Origin: CAVQCX01 sp963711095
Lineage (GTDB): Bacteria > Pseudomonadota > Gammaproteobacteria > Chromatiales > Chromatiaceae
DNA: 64,000 nt
Assembly (NCBI GenBank): GCA_963711095.1
Contig: CAVQCX010000038.1
Span: forward strand, 186,001 to 250,000
Reading direction: 5' to 3'
Shown here one piece after another: positions 1 to 8,546 of the stretch (the first letter of the stretch is position 1; the number at the start of each line of letters is the position of its first letter). The translations under genes and the position numbers were made by a program. The notes under the pieces are model-generated. The model did not search any database. It was given only the letters and a program-made list of their open reading frames with translations, and was not told where the DNA came from.

Positions 1-146
1 CGATCGAGGCTGTGGAAGCTGTCGCCCTCGATCACCGCGGCCTTGATGCCATCCCGGAAGAAGATGTGCTCGAAGGCCCGCTTGACGGTCGTGGTTCCGG
101 CTCCGGACGAGCCGGTCACCGCAACGACGGGATGCTTTTTCGACAT
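1..146 (-). CDS. prk: Phosphoribulokinase, N-terminal part (runs off the left edge)
   Basis: Phosphoribulokinase phosphorylates ribulose 5-phosphate to ribulose 1,5-bisphosphate, the substrate of RuBisCO, in the Calvin cycle. Only the first 48 codons are inside the window. They begin MSKKHPVVAVTG and contain the P-loop GSSGAGTTT (about residues 12-20), followed by FEHIFFRDGIKAAVIEGDSFH, which is characteristic of the bacterial PRK family rather than uridine kinase. The ATG at 144-146 has an AGGAGA ribosome site about 8 bases upstream. This gene is the best evidence that the organism is an autotroph. Confidence 0.93.
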   Translation of the reverse strand, partial: MSKKHPVVAVTGSSGAGTTTVKRAFEHIFFRDGIKAAVIEGDSFHSLD

Positions 147-452
147 GGAATGTTCTCCTGCGATTTGGATGGCGATCCTGGATTTCTCTGGGCCTGTCTT
201 GCCGCAGGCTCTCGGAAGGCCGGCGCCTTTCGACAGCCTGCCATCCCGTGCAGAGCCCGGGAATATACCATAACCGCGCGCCGTTCCAGGACACCCCGCC
301 GGGGAGTCGCAGCGCGCCGGTGTCGAGCACCACCCAGGCTCCGCGGCGCAGCCCGGCGGGTCTGCCATCGCCGGGGGGCGCACGGCCGAGCAGCCGGGCG
401 GGGAGCAGGGAGGCCACGAGGGCAAGCACGCGCCGCCCCGGGCGGGTTAGAA
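147..452. other. Intergenic stretch between nhaD and prk
   Basis: These 306 bases separate the leftward nhaD stop from the leftward prk start. No convincing gene is visible. The minus strand has an open frame from about 429 down to 270 with strongly GC-rich third positions, then ordinary composition. It has no recognisable family and may be a remnant or a chance frame. A candidate prk promoter lies at 262-270. Confidence 0.4.
262..270 (-). promoter_or_regulatory. Candidate extended -10 promoter of prk
   Basis: On the minus strand the sequence reads TGG-TATATT, an extended -10 box, about 110 bases upstream of the prk start. No good -35 is present at 16-18 bases. The same TGG-TATATT word occurs upstream of lpxC. 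Transcription from here would give a leader of about 110 bases. Confidence 0.35.
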
Positions 453-1931
453 CTAGAACAAGGCGGCGTTGAGCCAGAGGTGGCTTGCCACGCTGGCGCA
501 ATAGCCGAGCCCCACCGCCGGGGTCCATTTGAGATGGCCGAAGAAGGTGTACTTGCCGCGGGCTTGGCCCATCAGCGCCACCCCCGCTGCCGAGCCGACG
601 GACAGAAGGCTGCCCCCGACCCCTGCGGCCAGCGTCACCAGCAGCCATTGGCCCGTCGACATGTCGGGCATCATGGTCAGCACGGCGAATATCACCGGAA
701 TATTGTCCACGATCGCCGAGAGCAGCCCCACGGTCAGGTTGGCGGGGGTCGCGCTCCATGCCGCGCTCAATCCCAGGGCGCTGCCCCAGTGGGTGTACAT
801 CGCCTCGGAGAGCAGCGTGAGATAGCCGATAAATCCTAGCCCGCCCACGCACAGCACGACCCCGTAGAAGAACAACAGCGTGTCCCACTCGGCCCGGGCG
901 ATCTTGTTGAATACGTCGAACGCGACCACGTCGCCCATGTTCTCGTCGCGCTCGAGCTCCTCGCGCCCTGCGTTGGGGCCCGCGGCCAGCTCCCGATGGA
1001 AGGTCTTCTTGAGGTAGTAGCCGAAGAACTGCAGGTAGGACAGGCCGGTCAGCATGCCGATCACCGGCGGCATGTGCAGGAAGTTGTGGAAGCTCACGGC
1101 GGTCGTTATGGTCAGCAGGAACAGCAGCATGATCCGCCGTGCCCCGCGCTTCATCCCCACCTGCTCGCCGCACTCCATGGGCTGGGCGTCCGGCACGGCA
1201 AAATGCATCAGCAGCGCCGGCACCAGCCAGTTGACCACGGCGGGGATGAACAGGGCGAAGAACGACCAGAAATCCACCGCGCCCTGGGGCGTCTGGATGG
1301 TCTTCTGCCAGACCATCAGGGTGGTGATGTCGCCGAACGGGCTGAACGCCCCGCCGGCGTTCGCGGCCACCACGATATTGATGCAGGAGAGCATCACGAA
1401 GCGCTGGCGGTCCCCGCCTACGGCGAGCACCACGGCGCACATCAGCAGCGCCGTGGTGAGGTTGTCCGCCACCGGTGAGATCAGGAAGGCCAACAGCCCG
1501 GTGATCCAGAACAGCTTGCGGAATCCGAAGCCCTTGCGTACCAGCCAGGAGCGCAGGGCCTCGAAGACGTTGCGCTCGTCCATGGCGTTGATGTAGGTCA
1601 TCGCCACCAGCAGGAACAGCATCAGCTCGGCGTACTCGAGCAGATTGTGGCGTACCGCATGCTCGGCCTCGTCGGGAAGGCCGTGGCTGTAATAGACCCC
1701 CGCGATCAGCGCCCAGATCAGCCCCGCGGCCAGGATCACCGGCTTGGACTTGCGCAGATGGGTGAATTCCTCCGCCATGACCAGCGCGTAGGCCAGGATG
1801 AACAGGGCCAGAGCGGTCAGGCCGACCCAGTGCCCGGTCAGGTCCAGATGGGTGGGGGAGGTCTCCGCTGCGGCGGCCAGGGCAGGGGCGGCGAGCAATA
1901 CCCCCGCCAGGTGAAGGGCCCGGTTTCTCAT
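453..1931 (-). CDS. nhaD: NhaD-type Na+/H+ antiporter
   Basis: This inner-membrane ion transporter (IT) superfamily protein exchanges Na+ for H+ and gives salt and alkali tolerance. The 492-residue protein has an N-terminal segment rich in Leu and Ala that could be a signal peptide (ending near AAAAE), then about 12-13 hydrophobic spans. It carries the family motifs SPVADNLTTALL, a SPFGDITTLMVW loop and AIVDNIPVIFA, where the paired Asp residues bind the ion. I chose the ATG at 1929-1931 because GGAGACGAG lies directly upstream and the longer reading frame has low-complexity residues before it. It stands alone, leftward, behind prk. NhaD is common in halophilic and alkaliphilic gammaproteobacteria, which fits the likely lifestyle. 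Confidence 0.93.
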   Translation of the reverse strand: MRNRALHLAGVLLAAPALAAAAETSPTHLDLTGHWVGLTALALFILAYALVMAEEFTHLRKSKPVILAAGLIWALIAGVYYSHGLPDEAEHAVRHNLLEYAELMLFLLVAMTYINAMDERNVFEALRSWLVRKGFGFRKLFWITGLLAFLISPVADNLTTALLMCAVVLAVGGDRQRFVMLSCINIVVAANAGGAFSPFGDITTLMVWQKTIQTPQGAVDFWSFFALFIPAVVNWLVPALLMHFAVPDAQPMECGEQVGMKRGARRIMLLFLLTITTAVSFHNFLHMPPVIGMLTGLSYLQFFGYYLKKTFHRELAAGPNAGREELERDENMGDVVAFDVFNKIARAEWDTLLFFYGVVLCVGGLGFIGYLTLLSEAMYTHWGSALGLSAAWSATPANLTVGLLSAIVDNIPVIFAVLTMMPDMSTGQWLLVTLAAGVGGSLLSVGSAAGVALMGQARGKYTFFGHLKWTPAVGLGYCASVASHLWLNAALF

Positions 1932-2002
1932 CTCGTCTCCGGCTTGGTGGTTTGCGGTGGGCAGCGGAGCGAGCCACGGCCGCGGGGAGAGAATTCTGGC
2001 AA

Positions 2003-2447
2003 ATGGCGCGCCGGATTGCCATTCGCCGCGGCCGGGTGGCCCGGGCCGAGGTGCTGAGCTACCCGCTCGCCGATCTGTTCGACCAGTACCAGGAGGTCTA
2101 TCGCCGCGACTGGATCCTGGCCTGGGAGCGCGGCGAGCAGACTTACTGGCAGGCACGACTCTGGCGGCTGCTCACCGCGGGCCACGCGGGCGCCATCGCG
2201 CCAGGCTTTGGGCCGAGCTGCGGGAGCTGTCCGACGCCGGGGGGCTGGACGCCGCGCGCGGCTGGTGTACACCGCAAGCACCCGCGCGCGTGTCGGCCTG
2301 GGTCTGTGGTGCCGGGCCGAGCGGCTCCGCGAGGCGGTGCTGCGCCCGAGCGCCCGCGCCTGGGTGCCCGGCGAGCGGCTGTGGGGTAAGCCTGGCGGAC
2401 TGGGTGCGACACCGCCCAGTCGGCCTGACGGCGACATTGCCGGTTGA
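2003..2447 (+). pseudogene. Decayed or misread hypothetical gene with two frame breaks
   Basis: Three overlapping plus-strand frames give one smooth protein only if joined. Frame one starts at ATG 2003 and runs through YPLADLFDQYQEVYRRDW to about 2195. A second frame supplies RLWAELRELSDAGGLDAAR to about 2265. A third carries RLVYTASTRARVGLGLWCRA and ends at the stop at 2447. Both joins need one missing base, the opposite sign to the other frameshifts in this window. I do not recognise the family; the composition (Trp, Arg, Glu rich, aromatic) looks like real protein. The gene lies between divergent nhaD and cytochrome c. It may be a true pseudogene or carry sequencing errors. Confidence 0.5.
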
Positions 2448-2517
2448 ATCCGGCGCCCAACACGACTACAAGGGCCCAAGACGCGGATGCGTACCAGGGT
2501 GACGGAGGGGCGAGAAG

Positions 2518-3246
2518 ATGAACAGACCGGTCGCGCTGCTGATCGTCATTGCCGGGGCGCTACTGACCGGGTCGGTAGGGGCCGTTGGACGGGGTGCGCC
2601 GGCGCCGGCGTCGCAGCAAACGCCGGAGCCGACGCCCGAGGAGCAACAGGCGATGAAGGACAAGGACCTCTCCGTGCGTGCCGGGATCGAGCGGCGCATC
2701 GCCGAGCTGCAACGCGATGCGGCCAGGGGTGATCTGTACCTGCCCCACGCGCAGGAGCGGGTCATGCTCTGTACTTACTGCCATGGAGAGAATGGCAATT
2801 CGGCCAACCCGGACATTCCCAGTCTGGCGGGGCAGAGCGCCGTCTTTCTGGTCGATCAGCTTGACCGCTTCGCCGACGGGCGACGCCAAGACTACTGGAT
2901 GAGCGGCCTGGCCCACATCCTCACCGAGGACGAGAAGATCGATCTCGCCCTCTACTATGCAGCCCAGAGTGCCGACGCGGCCGGTGGCGGCAATCCCAAG
3001 CTGATGGAAAAGGGCCGGCAGCTCTACGAGCAGTTCTGCGTAGAGTGCCACGGTGTGGACGCCAAGGCCAAGGACGGCTATGCCCGGCTGGCCGGACAGC
3101 AGCCCGGCTATATGGTCAAGATGCTGAAGGATCTCAAGGACGGCACCGGCCCCCGCTACAACCCCTGGATGGCCGCAGTGGCCAACATGCTCGGCAGCGA
3201 CGAGAGCATGCTCGCAGTCGCGACCTATGTGGCGAGCCTGCCTTGA
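2518..3246 (+). CDS. Diheme cytochrome c (class I, c4-like)
   Basis: This is a periplasmic electron carrier of 242 residues. A signal peptide covers about residues 1-23, followed by a Pro/Ala/Gln-rich linker. There are two heme-binding motifs, CTYCH (C85-C88-H89) and CVECH (C174-C177-H178). Each is followed by a Met suited to axial ligation (near YWMSGLA and NPWMAAV), giving the two-domain layout of cytochrome c4. The ATG at 2518 follows GGAGGGGCGAG. It is monocistronic, with a strong hairpin terminator at 3325. Proteins of this kind pass electrons to terminal oxidases or, in sulfur oxidisers, from sulfur enzymes; the exact partner cannot be read here. Confidence 0.88.
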   Translation: MNRPVALLIVIAGALLTGSVGAVGRGAPAPASQQTPEPTPEEQQAMKDKDLSVRAGIERRIAELQRDAARGDLYLPHAQERVMLCTYCHGENGNSANPDIPSLAGQSAVFLVDQLDRFADGRRQDYWMSGLAHILTEDEKIDLALYYAAQSADAAGGGNPKLMEKGRQLYEQFCVECHGVDAKAKDGYARLAGQQPGYMVKMLKDLKDGTGPRYNPWMAAVANMLGSDESMLAVATYVASLP

Positions 3247-3250
3247 TCCG

Positions 3251-3274
3251 AAAAAAACGGCAGTTGGAACTGCC
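3251..3274 (-). terminator. Intrinsic terminator for leftward transcription
   Basis: The perfect arms GGCAGTT and AACTGCC (3259-3265 and 3268-3274) are preceded on the plus strand by seven A (3251-3257). Read leftward this is a hairpin followed by a U-run. It would stop transcripts coming from the dolP/FAD-oxidase side before they enter the cytochrome gene. Confidence 0.7.
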
Positions 3275-3324
3275 AAGTCGCCAAAGCCGCGAAGCGCTTC
3301 GATGACATATCCTCGAAACCTGAG

Positions 3325-3352
3325 GCACCTTCTGGGTGAAGAAGGTGCTTTT
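3325..3352 (+). terminator. Intrinsic terminator of the cytochrome c gene
   Basis: A nine-base perfect stem (3325-3333 with 3340-3348) and a six-base loop are followed by TTTT. It lies 79 bases after the cytochrome stop codon, reading rightward. Confidence 0.8.
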
Positions 3353-3370
3353 GCAGTCGGTGCGCATCCG

Positions 3371-3400
3371 TCTTGGCGTCCTTTGCGCCTTGGCGGTTCA
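3371..3400. repeat. Short degenerate repeat of the CGCCAAG/CGCAAAG type
   Basis: The stretch is built of near-repeats CTTGGCG, CTTTGCG and CTTGGCG. A partly complementary block, TCGCCAAAGCCGCGAAG, lies at 3278-3294, so the terminator region is framed by related words. Similar words recur between genes in many environmental bacteria. That recollection is not tested here, and only one full copy is seen in this window. Confidence 0.4.
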
Positions 3401-3476
3401 AATCCTCTTTCGAGGTTGATGGCTGGTGGCGTACCCTGCTGCGCCGCTTGATTGGCCCCTGTCTGCGGGGTTGCGC

Positions 3477-4884
3477 TCAGGCCGGTGGCAGGGCCTTGCC
3501 CGGATTGAGGATGTTGCGCGGGTCGAACTGACGCTTGATGTCCCGCATCAGGCGCAGGGTCACGGCATCGATCTCCCGGGCGACGAAGTCGCGCTTCTCC
3601 AGACCTATGCCGTGCTCGCCGGAGAGGGTCCCGCCCAGCGCGAGCACCAGGTCGAACAGGGCGTCCAGACAGCCGCGTGCGGCCTGGGCCTCTCGCGGAT
3701 CGTCCGGATCGAACAGCAGGTTGACGTGGAGATTGCCGTTGCCCGCGTGCCCAAAGCTCAGGATCCGGACGCCGCTGTCTGCGGAAAGCCGGTCGAGGCG
3801 GGCGATCAGGGTCGGGATCTGTGACACCGGCACCACCACGTCCTCGTTGATCTTCTTGGGCGCAGCGTTGCGCAACGCCGGCGACAGCGCCTTACGCACC
3901 CGCCAGAGGCGCGCGGCCTCGGCGTCGCTGGCGGCCTCGCGCAGGTCGATCAGCCCCTCGACATGAGCGGTCTGCGCCACAGCGGCGGCGGCCAGCTCGA
4001 TGCAGTGGGCCGGTCCGTCGACCTCGATCATCAGCAAGGCCCCCGCTGAGGCGTCTAGTCCCAGGTCCTGATGGGAGCGCACCAGCTCCAGACAGGCGCC
4101 GTCCATGCAGCTCCAGGGCGCAGGGGATGATGGGCTGGGCCATGAGGGCCGACACCGCCCGGGCGGCGGCGTGGATGTCGCGATAGCTGGCCTGGAGCGT
4201 GCGTTTGGCCTCTGCCAGCGGCGTGAGCTTGAGCACGGCCTCGGTGACCACCGCCAGGGTGCCCTCGGAGCCGATAATAAGCCGCGTGAGGTCGTAGCCG
4301 ACCACGCCCTTGGTGGTCGCCACCCCGGTGCGGATCTCGTCTCCGCCGCCGGTCACTGCCCGCAGTCCCAGGGTGTTTTCACGGGGCGTGCCGTACTTGA
4401 CCGCGCGCGGACCGGCGGAGTTGCAGGCGAGGTTGCCCCCGATGGTGCAGGCCTCGGCGCTGGTGGGGTCGGGCGGCCAGAAGAAGCCCTGCAGTGCCAG
4501 GGCGTCCTGGAGAGCCTGGTTGGTCACCCCCGGCTCGACCCGCGCGATGCGGTTGGCCGCATCGATCAGCAGGATGCGGTCCATGCGCTCGAGCGACAGC
4601 ACCAGCTCCCCGTTCAAGGGAACGGTGGCACCGGTGGTGCCCGTGCCGCGGCCGCGCGGGATCAGCGCCAGATCCGCCTCGTTGCAGAGCCTCACCAGCT
4701 CGCGCACCTGCTCATGCTCGGTGGCGAACGCTACGGCTTGGGGCAGGCCCTGGCGGCGGCTGTTGTCGTATCCGTAGGCCCAGCAGTCGGCGGGATCTGT
4801 CAGCAGGGCGCCGGCACCCAGGATTGAGCGCAGCGACCGCTCGAGCGGTCTCGGCAGGGGCGGCGCGTGCTCAGTGGTATTCAA
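3477..4884 (-). pseudogene. FAD-linked oxidase of the GlcD/D-lactate dehydrogenase family, one frameshift
   Basis: The protein would oxidise a 2-hydroxy acid (glycolate or D-lactate type) with FAD. The N-terminal frame (4884 to about 4107) has the FAD-binding (PCMH) signature PRGRGTGTTGATVP and CTIGGNLACNSAGP, and IIGSEGTLAVVTEAVLKLTP. The C-terminal frame (about 4106 to 3477) has FGHAGNGNLHVNLLFDP, SGEHGIGLEK and FDPRNILNPGK, the GlcD C-terminal domain. They join at PCALEL/MDGACLELV if one base near 4107 is removed; total length is then 469 codons. Start is TTG 4884, overlapping the end of dolP by 14 bases. The break reads GAGCTGC for an expected GAGCTC. It may be a sequencing error rather than a dead gene. 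Confidence 0.85.
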
Positions 4885-5456
4885 AGAGCTTTACTACCCG
4901 CTGTACGCCTTCGATGTAACGGATCTGATTGGCTGCGGCGTTACCCTCGGCCCGGGTTACCAGGCCCATCAGATAAACCACGCCGCCGCTGGTGACCACT
5001 TTGATATAGGTCGGGTCGCTCGGCTTGCCGTCGACGCCGAACAGGGAGATCTTGACCTTGGAGGTAATATAGCTGTCCCTGGCGGAATCCGAGACGCTCC
5101 GCGGCTTGCCGATCGAGAAGCTCGTCGATCACGTTGCGCACGCCTTCGATCTCGGCGACCCGGCCCGCGAAGCGCCGATCAACCTCCGCCGAAGGGACCG
5201 CACCGGTGAGCAGCACCTTGCCGTTATAGCTGGTGATGCCGATGCTGCTGTCTTTGCCGATCTGGGCGTCCTTGTATTTGATGTCGTAAGCCGCAAGCTC
5301 GATGCGCTTGTCGTCCACCAGGGCCCCGGCCGTGCGCCGGTCGTGCATGACTGCGGCGCCGGTCGCGGCGCCACCCACCAGCACCGCTGCGCAGCCTTGC
5401 AGCATCCCTCCCGCCAGTATTGCGCCCAACGCCGCCGTTTTCAGGTGCCTGTTCAT
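4871..5456 (-). CDS. dolP: BON-domain outer-membrane lipoprotein DolP (YraP), one frameshift
   Basis: DolP is a two-BON-domain lipoprotein of the outer membrane that supports envelope integrity. The signal peptide ends in a lipobox-like GGMLQGC, with Cys22 as the likely lipidation site. BON1 includes YNGKVLLTGAV; BON2 lies in another frame and includes DSYITSKVK, GGVVYLMGLVTRAE and the closing VQRVVKLFEYH. The frames join near 5117-5123, where GAGCTTC stands for an expected GAGCTC, giving DELSIGKP, a good match to the family linker. Corrected length is 194 residues. Gene order lpoA-yraN-diaA-dolP matches the yraM-N-O-P locus of E. coli. Confidence 0.85.
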
Positions 5457-5480
5457 GTGAGGTGCAATCCTTATCTTGGG

Positions 5481-6068
5481 TCAGTTTCCGAGCAGCTGTG
5501 CGTCGATCAGGTCGCACAGGCAGTGGATGATGAGGAGGTGAACCTCCTGGATGCGGGCCGTGGAGTCGGCAGGAACTCGGATCTCCACGTCCCCGGGCGC
5601 CAGCACTGCCGCGAGCGCGCCGCCGTCGCGCCCGGTGAGCGCAACCACGTGCATCTCCTGGCCGTGGGCGCTCAGTGCCGCGGTGACCACGTTGGGCGAA
5701 GTGCCGCTGGTGGAGATGGCGAGCAGCACGTCTCCCGGATTGCCCAGCGCCTGGACCTGCTTGGCGAACACCTGCTCGTAGGCGTGGTCGTTGGCGATCG
5801 AGGTCAGGGCCGAGCTGTCGGTGGTCAGCGCCAGGGCGGCTAGCCCGGGTCGGTCACGCTCGAACCGGTTGACCATCTCCGAGGCGAAATGCTGTGCGTC
5901 CGCGGCCGAGCCTCCGTTCCCGCAGCTCAGCACCTTGGCCCCTTCGAGCAGCCGGCGCACGATCAGCTCGGAGGCCGCGGCGATGCACTCCGGCAGCTGT
6001 GCCAAGGCTTGGGTCTTGACCTGAATGCTGGCCCGGAAGTTGTGCTTGACGCGCTCTGGCAGATCCAT
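5481..6068 (-). CDS. diaA: SIS-domain protein DiaA (GmhA-like phosphoheptose isomerase family)
   Basis: The 195-residue protein is one SIS domain with SCGNGGSAADAQHFASEM, the ISTSGTSPNV sugar-phosphate loop and QEVHLLIIHCLCDLID. GmhA makes lipopolysaccharide heptose; DiaA is the paralogue that binds DnaA and promotes timely replication initiation. Position between yraN and dolP, as for E. coli yraO, favours DiaA, but sequence alone does not exclude GmhA activity. ATG at 6066-6068 is preferred to the upstream frame extension because the conserved DLPERVKHNF start follows it. Confidence 0.88.
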   Translation of the reverse strand: MDLPERVKHNFRASIQVKTQALAQLPECIAAASELIVRRLLEGAKVLSCGNGGSAADAQHFASEMVNRFERDRPGLAALALTTDSSALTSIANDHAYEQVFAKQVQALGNPGDVLLAISTSGTSPNVVTAALSAHGQEMHVVALTGRDGGALAAVLAPGDVEIRVPADSTARIQEVHLLIIHCLCDLIDAQLLGN

Positions 6069-6169
6069 GGCACTAGGGGGGTCGCGGTGGGTCGCTCGCA
6101 AGCGTTGAACATGCCATGGTGGACCGTCCGCCACAAGCCTGGTGTCCGCGGTCGCGACTCGCTGCGCAT

Positions 6170-6535
6170 TCAGTCAGCGCCAAAGGCGCCGCGAATCCAG
6201 TCGAGCGGCGGATCGTCCTGCGGGCAGATCGCCACCACGTCAAAGCGGCAGGGACGTTTAGCCGCCTCGGGATGGCGCTGCAGGTAATGCTGGGCGGCGC
6301 TCAGGATGCGGCGCCGCTTGGCCCGATCGACACTGGCCGCCGGACCGCCGAAGGCGCTCGAGCGGCGAAAGCGCACCTCTACGAAGACCAGGGTCGCGCC
6401 CTCACTCATCACCAGATCGATCTCGCCCATCCGGCAGCGGTAATTGCGCGCCACCGGCACCAGGCCTGCGCTACGCAGCGTGCGGAGCGCTTGGTCCTCC
6501 GCCTCGCGTCCGGCTCCCTGACCGCTTCGGCTCAC
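6170..6535 (-). CDS. yraN: UPF0102 endonuclease-like protein YraN
   Basis: The 121-residue protein has the UPF0102 core: GREAEDQALRTLRSAGL, then NYRCRMGEIDLVM and LVFVEVRFR. The Glu-Asp...Glu-Val-Arg pattern resembles the catalytic core of Holliday-junction-resolvase-type nucleases; the biological role in this family is not settled. Start is GTG 6535, whose bases overlap the lpoA stop (GTGA), so translation is probably coupled to lpoA. Confidence 0.92.
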   Translation of the reverse strand: MSRSGQGAGREAEDQALRTLRSAGLVPVARNYRCRMGEIDLVMSEGATLVFVEVRFRRSSAFGGPAASVDRAKRRRILSAAQHYLQRHPEAAKRPCRFDVVAICPQDDPPLDWIRGAFGAD

Positions 6536-8490
6536 GGGGCCGGAGCCGGCAGCCGCGGGGCCGGCCCGTCGCCCGCGGACGACTGGGGCGGGACGGGCGA
6601 CGGCAGTGCGGGAGGATAGCCCAGCACCTGGGGCACGCCCCGGCGGAAGCGTGCCCAGGGCAGGCGGCGGTGGATCTGGCGCCGCGCATCGACCCAGAGC
6701 ATGCCGGTGGCGCCTTCGAAGGCCGTGGCGGCGCTCAGCTGCAGGTGCTCGAGCTGGGGAATCAAGCGGTAGCTGTCTATGCCCAAGGCGACGATCCGCG
6801 GCAGATCCCGGCCGCTCTGAGGCAGGACGGGCCCAAGCGCGCTGCGGCTAAGGGGGTCGCCCGGCTTGTCCAGCAGCAGCCAGGGCATGTCCGGGAACAG
6901 CACCCCGTCCAGGTCCAGATCGTTGCGCGGGTCGGCGGCACCGGAGAACACCTGCGAGGTGGCGTAGACCGGCAGGTCGGCGGCGTGATGGAACTGCAGC
7001 TGTGGGCGGATCTTGCGTGCGCTTACCACGTTGGCCCCGAGGAACAGGAAGTCCGCGTCCTGGCGACGCCGCGGCTCGAATTCGAGCCGCTGCCCCAGCA
7101 ACTGCTGGAGGCTGCGTTGCCGTGCCTCGCTCTCGTCGATGTTGAGCAATCCGCGCAGGGTGTCGGAAAAATCGTTTTTCGCGGGGTCGTAGACGGCCTG
7201 CTCCACGATGTGGCCGCCGAGCTGTGCAAAGCGGTCCTGAAACGCCTGTAGCAGGCGCTCGCCCCAGGGCCCTTTGGGGGTCAGCGTCAATGCCTGTCTG
7301 GCCCCGTCCAGCCAGGCCCGCTCGGCGACCAGCCTCGCTTCGTCTTCGGGGGGCAGGCCGAACTGAAACAGCCCCTGGGGCGGGGGCGCGCTCATGTCGA
7401 CGCGGTTGAGCGCGAGCACCGGCACCGGCAGCTTGCCGGCGCGCGCCAGCAGGGTCACGCCCGCCTTCTGCAGTGGGCCCAGGACGAAGCTGGCGCCCTC
7501 CTGCACGGCGCGCTGCAGCTGGGGCCAGATCCTTTGGGTGTCCGGGACGTTGTAAAAGCGCAGCAGTGGGCGCGCTGCCTGGGGCTGCTGGTAATAGGCG
7601 GCCAGGATGCCCTCGGTTAAGGCGCCCGATACCTCGGCATAGGGGCCTTGGCGGGGAAGCAGCACGGCGATCTGGCGGGGGTACGGGAGGGCGCCGCCGA
7701 GTCGAGCGAGGTGCTGGACGAGGAATGGCTGGTCGGCCGGATGCCGGGGATAGTGCAGGCGCCATTCGTTCATGCCGGCACGCAGAGCGTCGGCGTCCCC
7801 TGGGTGTTGTCCAACAATCAATGCGAGGTCGATCCAGCCCGCGTAGTCGCCCTTGGCCGTGCTGCGTTGCTCTGCGAGCTGGGACGGGGGCAGGACGGTC
7901 AGCAATCTCAGCAGCGCGAGCTGGTTGTCCTGACGGGCCCTGTGGTCCTGGAGCCAGCGGTCGAGATCAGCCAGGGCCCGAGCGCTGCCCGTCAGGTTGC
8001 CGGCCTGCCTGGCCGCATCGGCGAGCGTCGCGTAGTAGGCGCGCTGCAGCTGCGCGTCCAAGTCTGCGGCCGGCCGCGGCCCCAGGGCTGCGGCTGCCGC
8101 GGCCGGTGATCCGCTGGCCAGGGCGATGCGTGCAGTCAGGATGCGTGTCCTGACCAGGCCGCCGCGATCGAGCCGTGCGGTGTCGACCTGGCGCAGCACC
8201 CGGCTGGCCTCCGCTGTTTGCCCGTCCATCAGCAGGCTCTCAGCGGCTGCGAGGCTGTATGCCGCCCGGTCCTCGGGGCGGCCGCGCTTGGCCAGCTCCA
8301 GAAACAGGGCCGCTGCCCGCGCGTGCGCCCCGGCTCGCTGGAGCGCCAGAGCCCGTCTGGCGAGGGGCTCCTCCGCCGCAGGAGCCGGCTGCAGCGCCGG
8401 TCGGGTGCCGGTGAGTGCGCCGCAGCCGGCCAGCAAGGCGGCCAGTGCGATGAGACAGCACAGGATCGAGCCGAAGCGGATCGGTTGCAT
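6532..8490 (-). CDS. lpoA: Penicillin-binding-protein activator LpoA (YraM/LppC)
   Basis: LpoA is an outer-membrane lipoprotein that activates the peptidoglycan synthase PBP1a. The 652-residue protein starts MQPIRFGSILCC and has the lipobox LLAGC (Cys near residue 22). An Ala-rich helical-repeat domain spans about residues 40-270. The C-terminal half resembles periplasmic binding proteins, including IAVLLPRQGPYAEVSGAL and GATGMLWVDARRQIHRRL. ATG 8488-8490 gives a proper signal peptide; an upstream in-frame ATG would bury it. It is divergent from rsmI across only 56 bases and leads the lpoA-yraN-diaA-dolP series. Confidence 0.9.
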   Translation of the reverse strand: MQPIRFGSILCCLIALAALLAGCGALTGTRPALQPAPAAEEPLARRALALQRAGAHARAAALFLELAKRGRPEDRAAYSLAAAESLLMDGQTAEASRVLRQVDTARLDRGGLVRTRILTARIALASGSPAAAAAALGPRPAADLDAQLQRAYYATLADAARQAGNLTGSARALADLDRWLQDHRARQDNQLALLRLLTVLPPSQLAEQRSTAKGDYAGWIDLALIVGQHPGDADALRAGMNEWRLHYPRHPADQPFLVQHLARLGGALPYPRQIAVLLPRQGPYAEVSGALTEGILAAYYQQPQAARPLLRFYNVPDTQRIWPQLQRAVQEGASFVLGPLQKAGVTLLARAGKLPVPVLALNRVDMSAPPPQGLFQFGLPPEDEARLVAERAWLDGARQALTLTPKGPWGERLLQAFQDRFAQLGGHIVEQAVYDPAKNDFSDTLRGLLNIDESEARQRSLQQLLGQRLEFEPRRRQDADFLFLGANVVSARKIRPQLQFHHAADLPVYATSQVFSGAADPRNDLDLDGVLFPDMPWLLLDKPGDPLSRSALGPVLPQSGRDLPRIVALGIDSYRLIPQLEHLQLSAATAFEGATGMLWVDARRQIHRRLPWARFRRGVPQVLGYPPALPSPVPPQSSAGDGPAPRLPAPAP

Positions 8491-8546
8491 GCAGAGGGTT
8501 CCGGAGGCAGGATGTAGCCCGGCCATTATTTTGGGTGGGGTTGGGC

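Noticed and set aside
3390..3402. GGTTCAAATCC resembling a tRNA T-loop
   Set aside because: The flanking bases do not form a T-stem and no acceptor, D or anticodon arm surrounds it; it belongs to the short repeat at 3371-3400.
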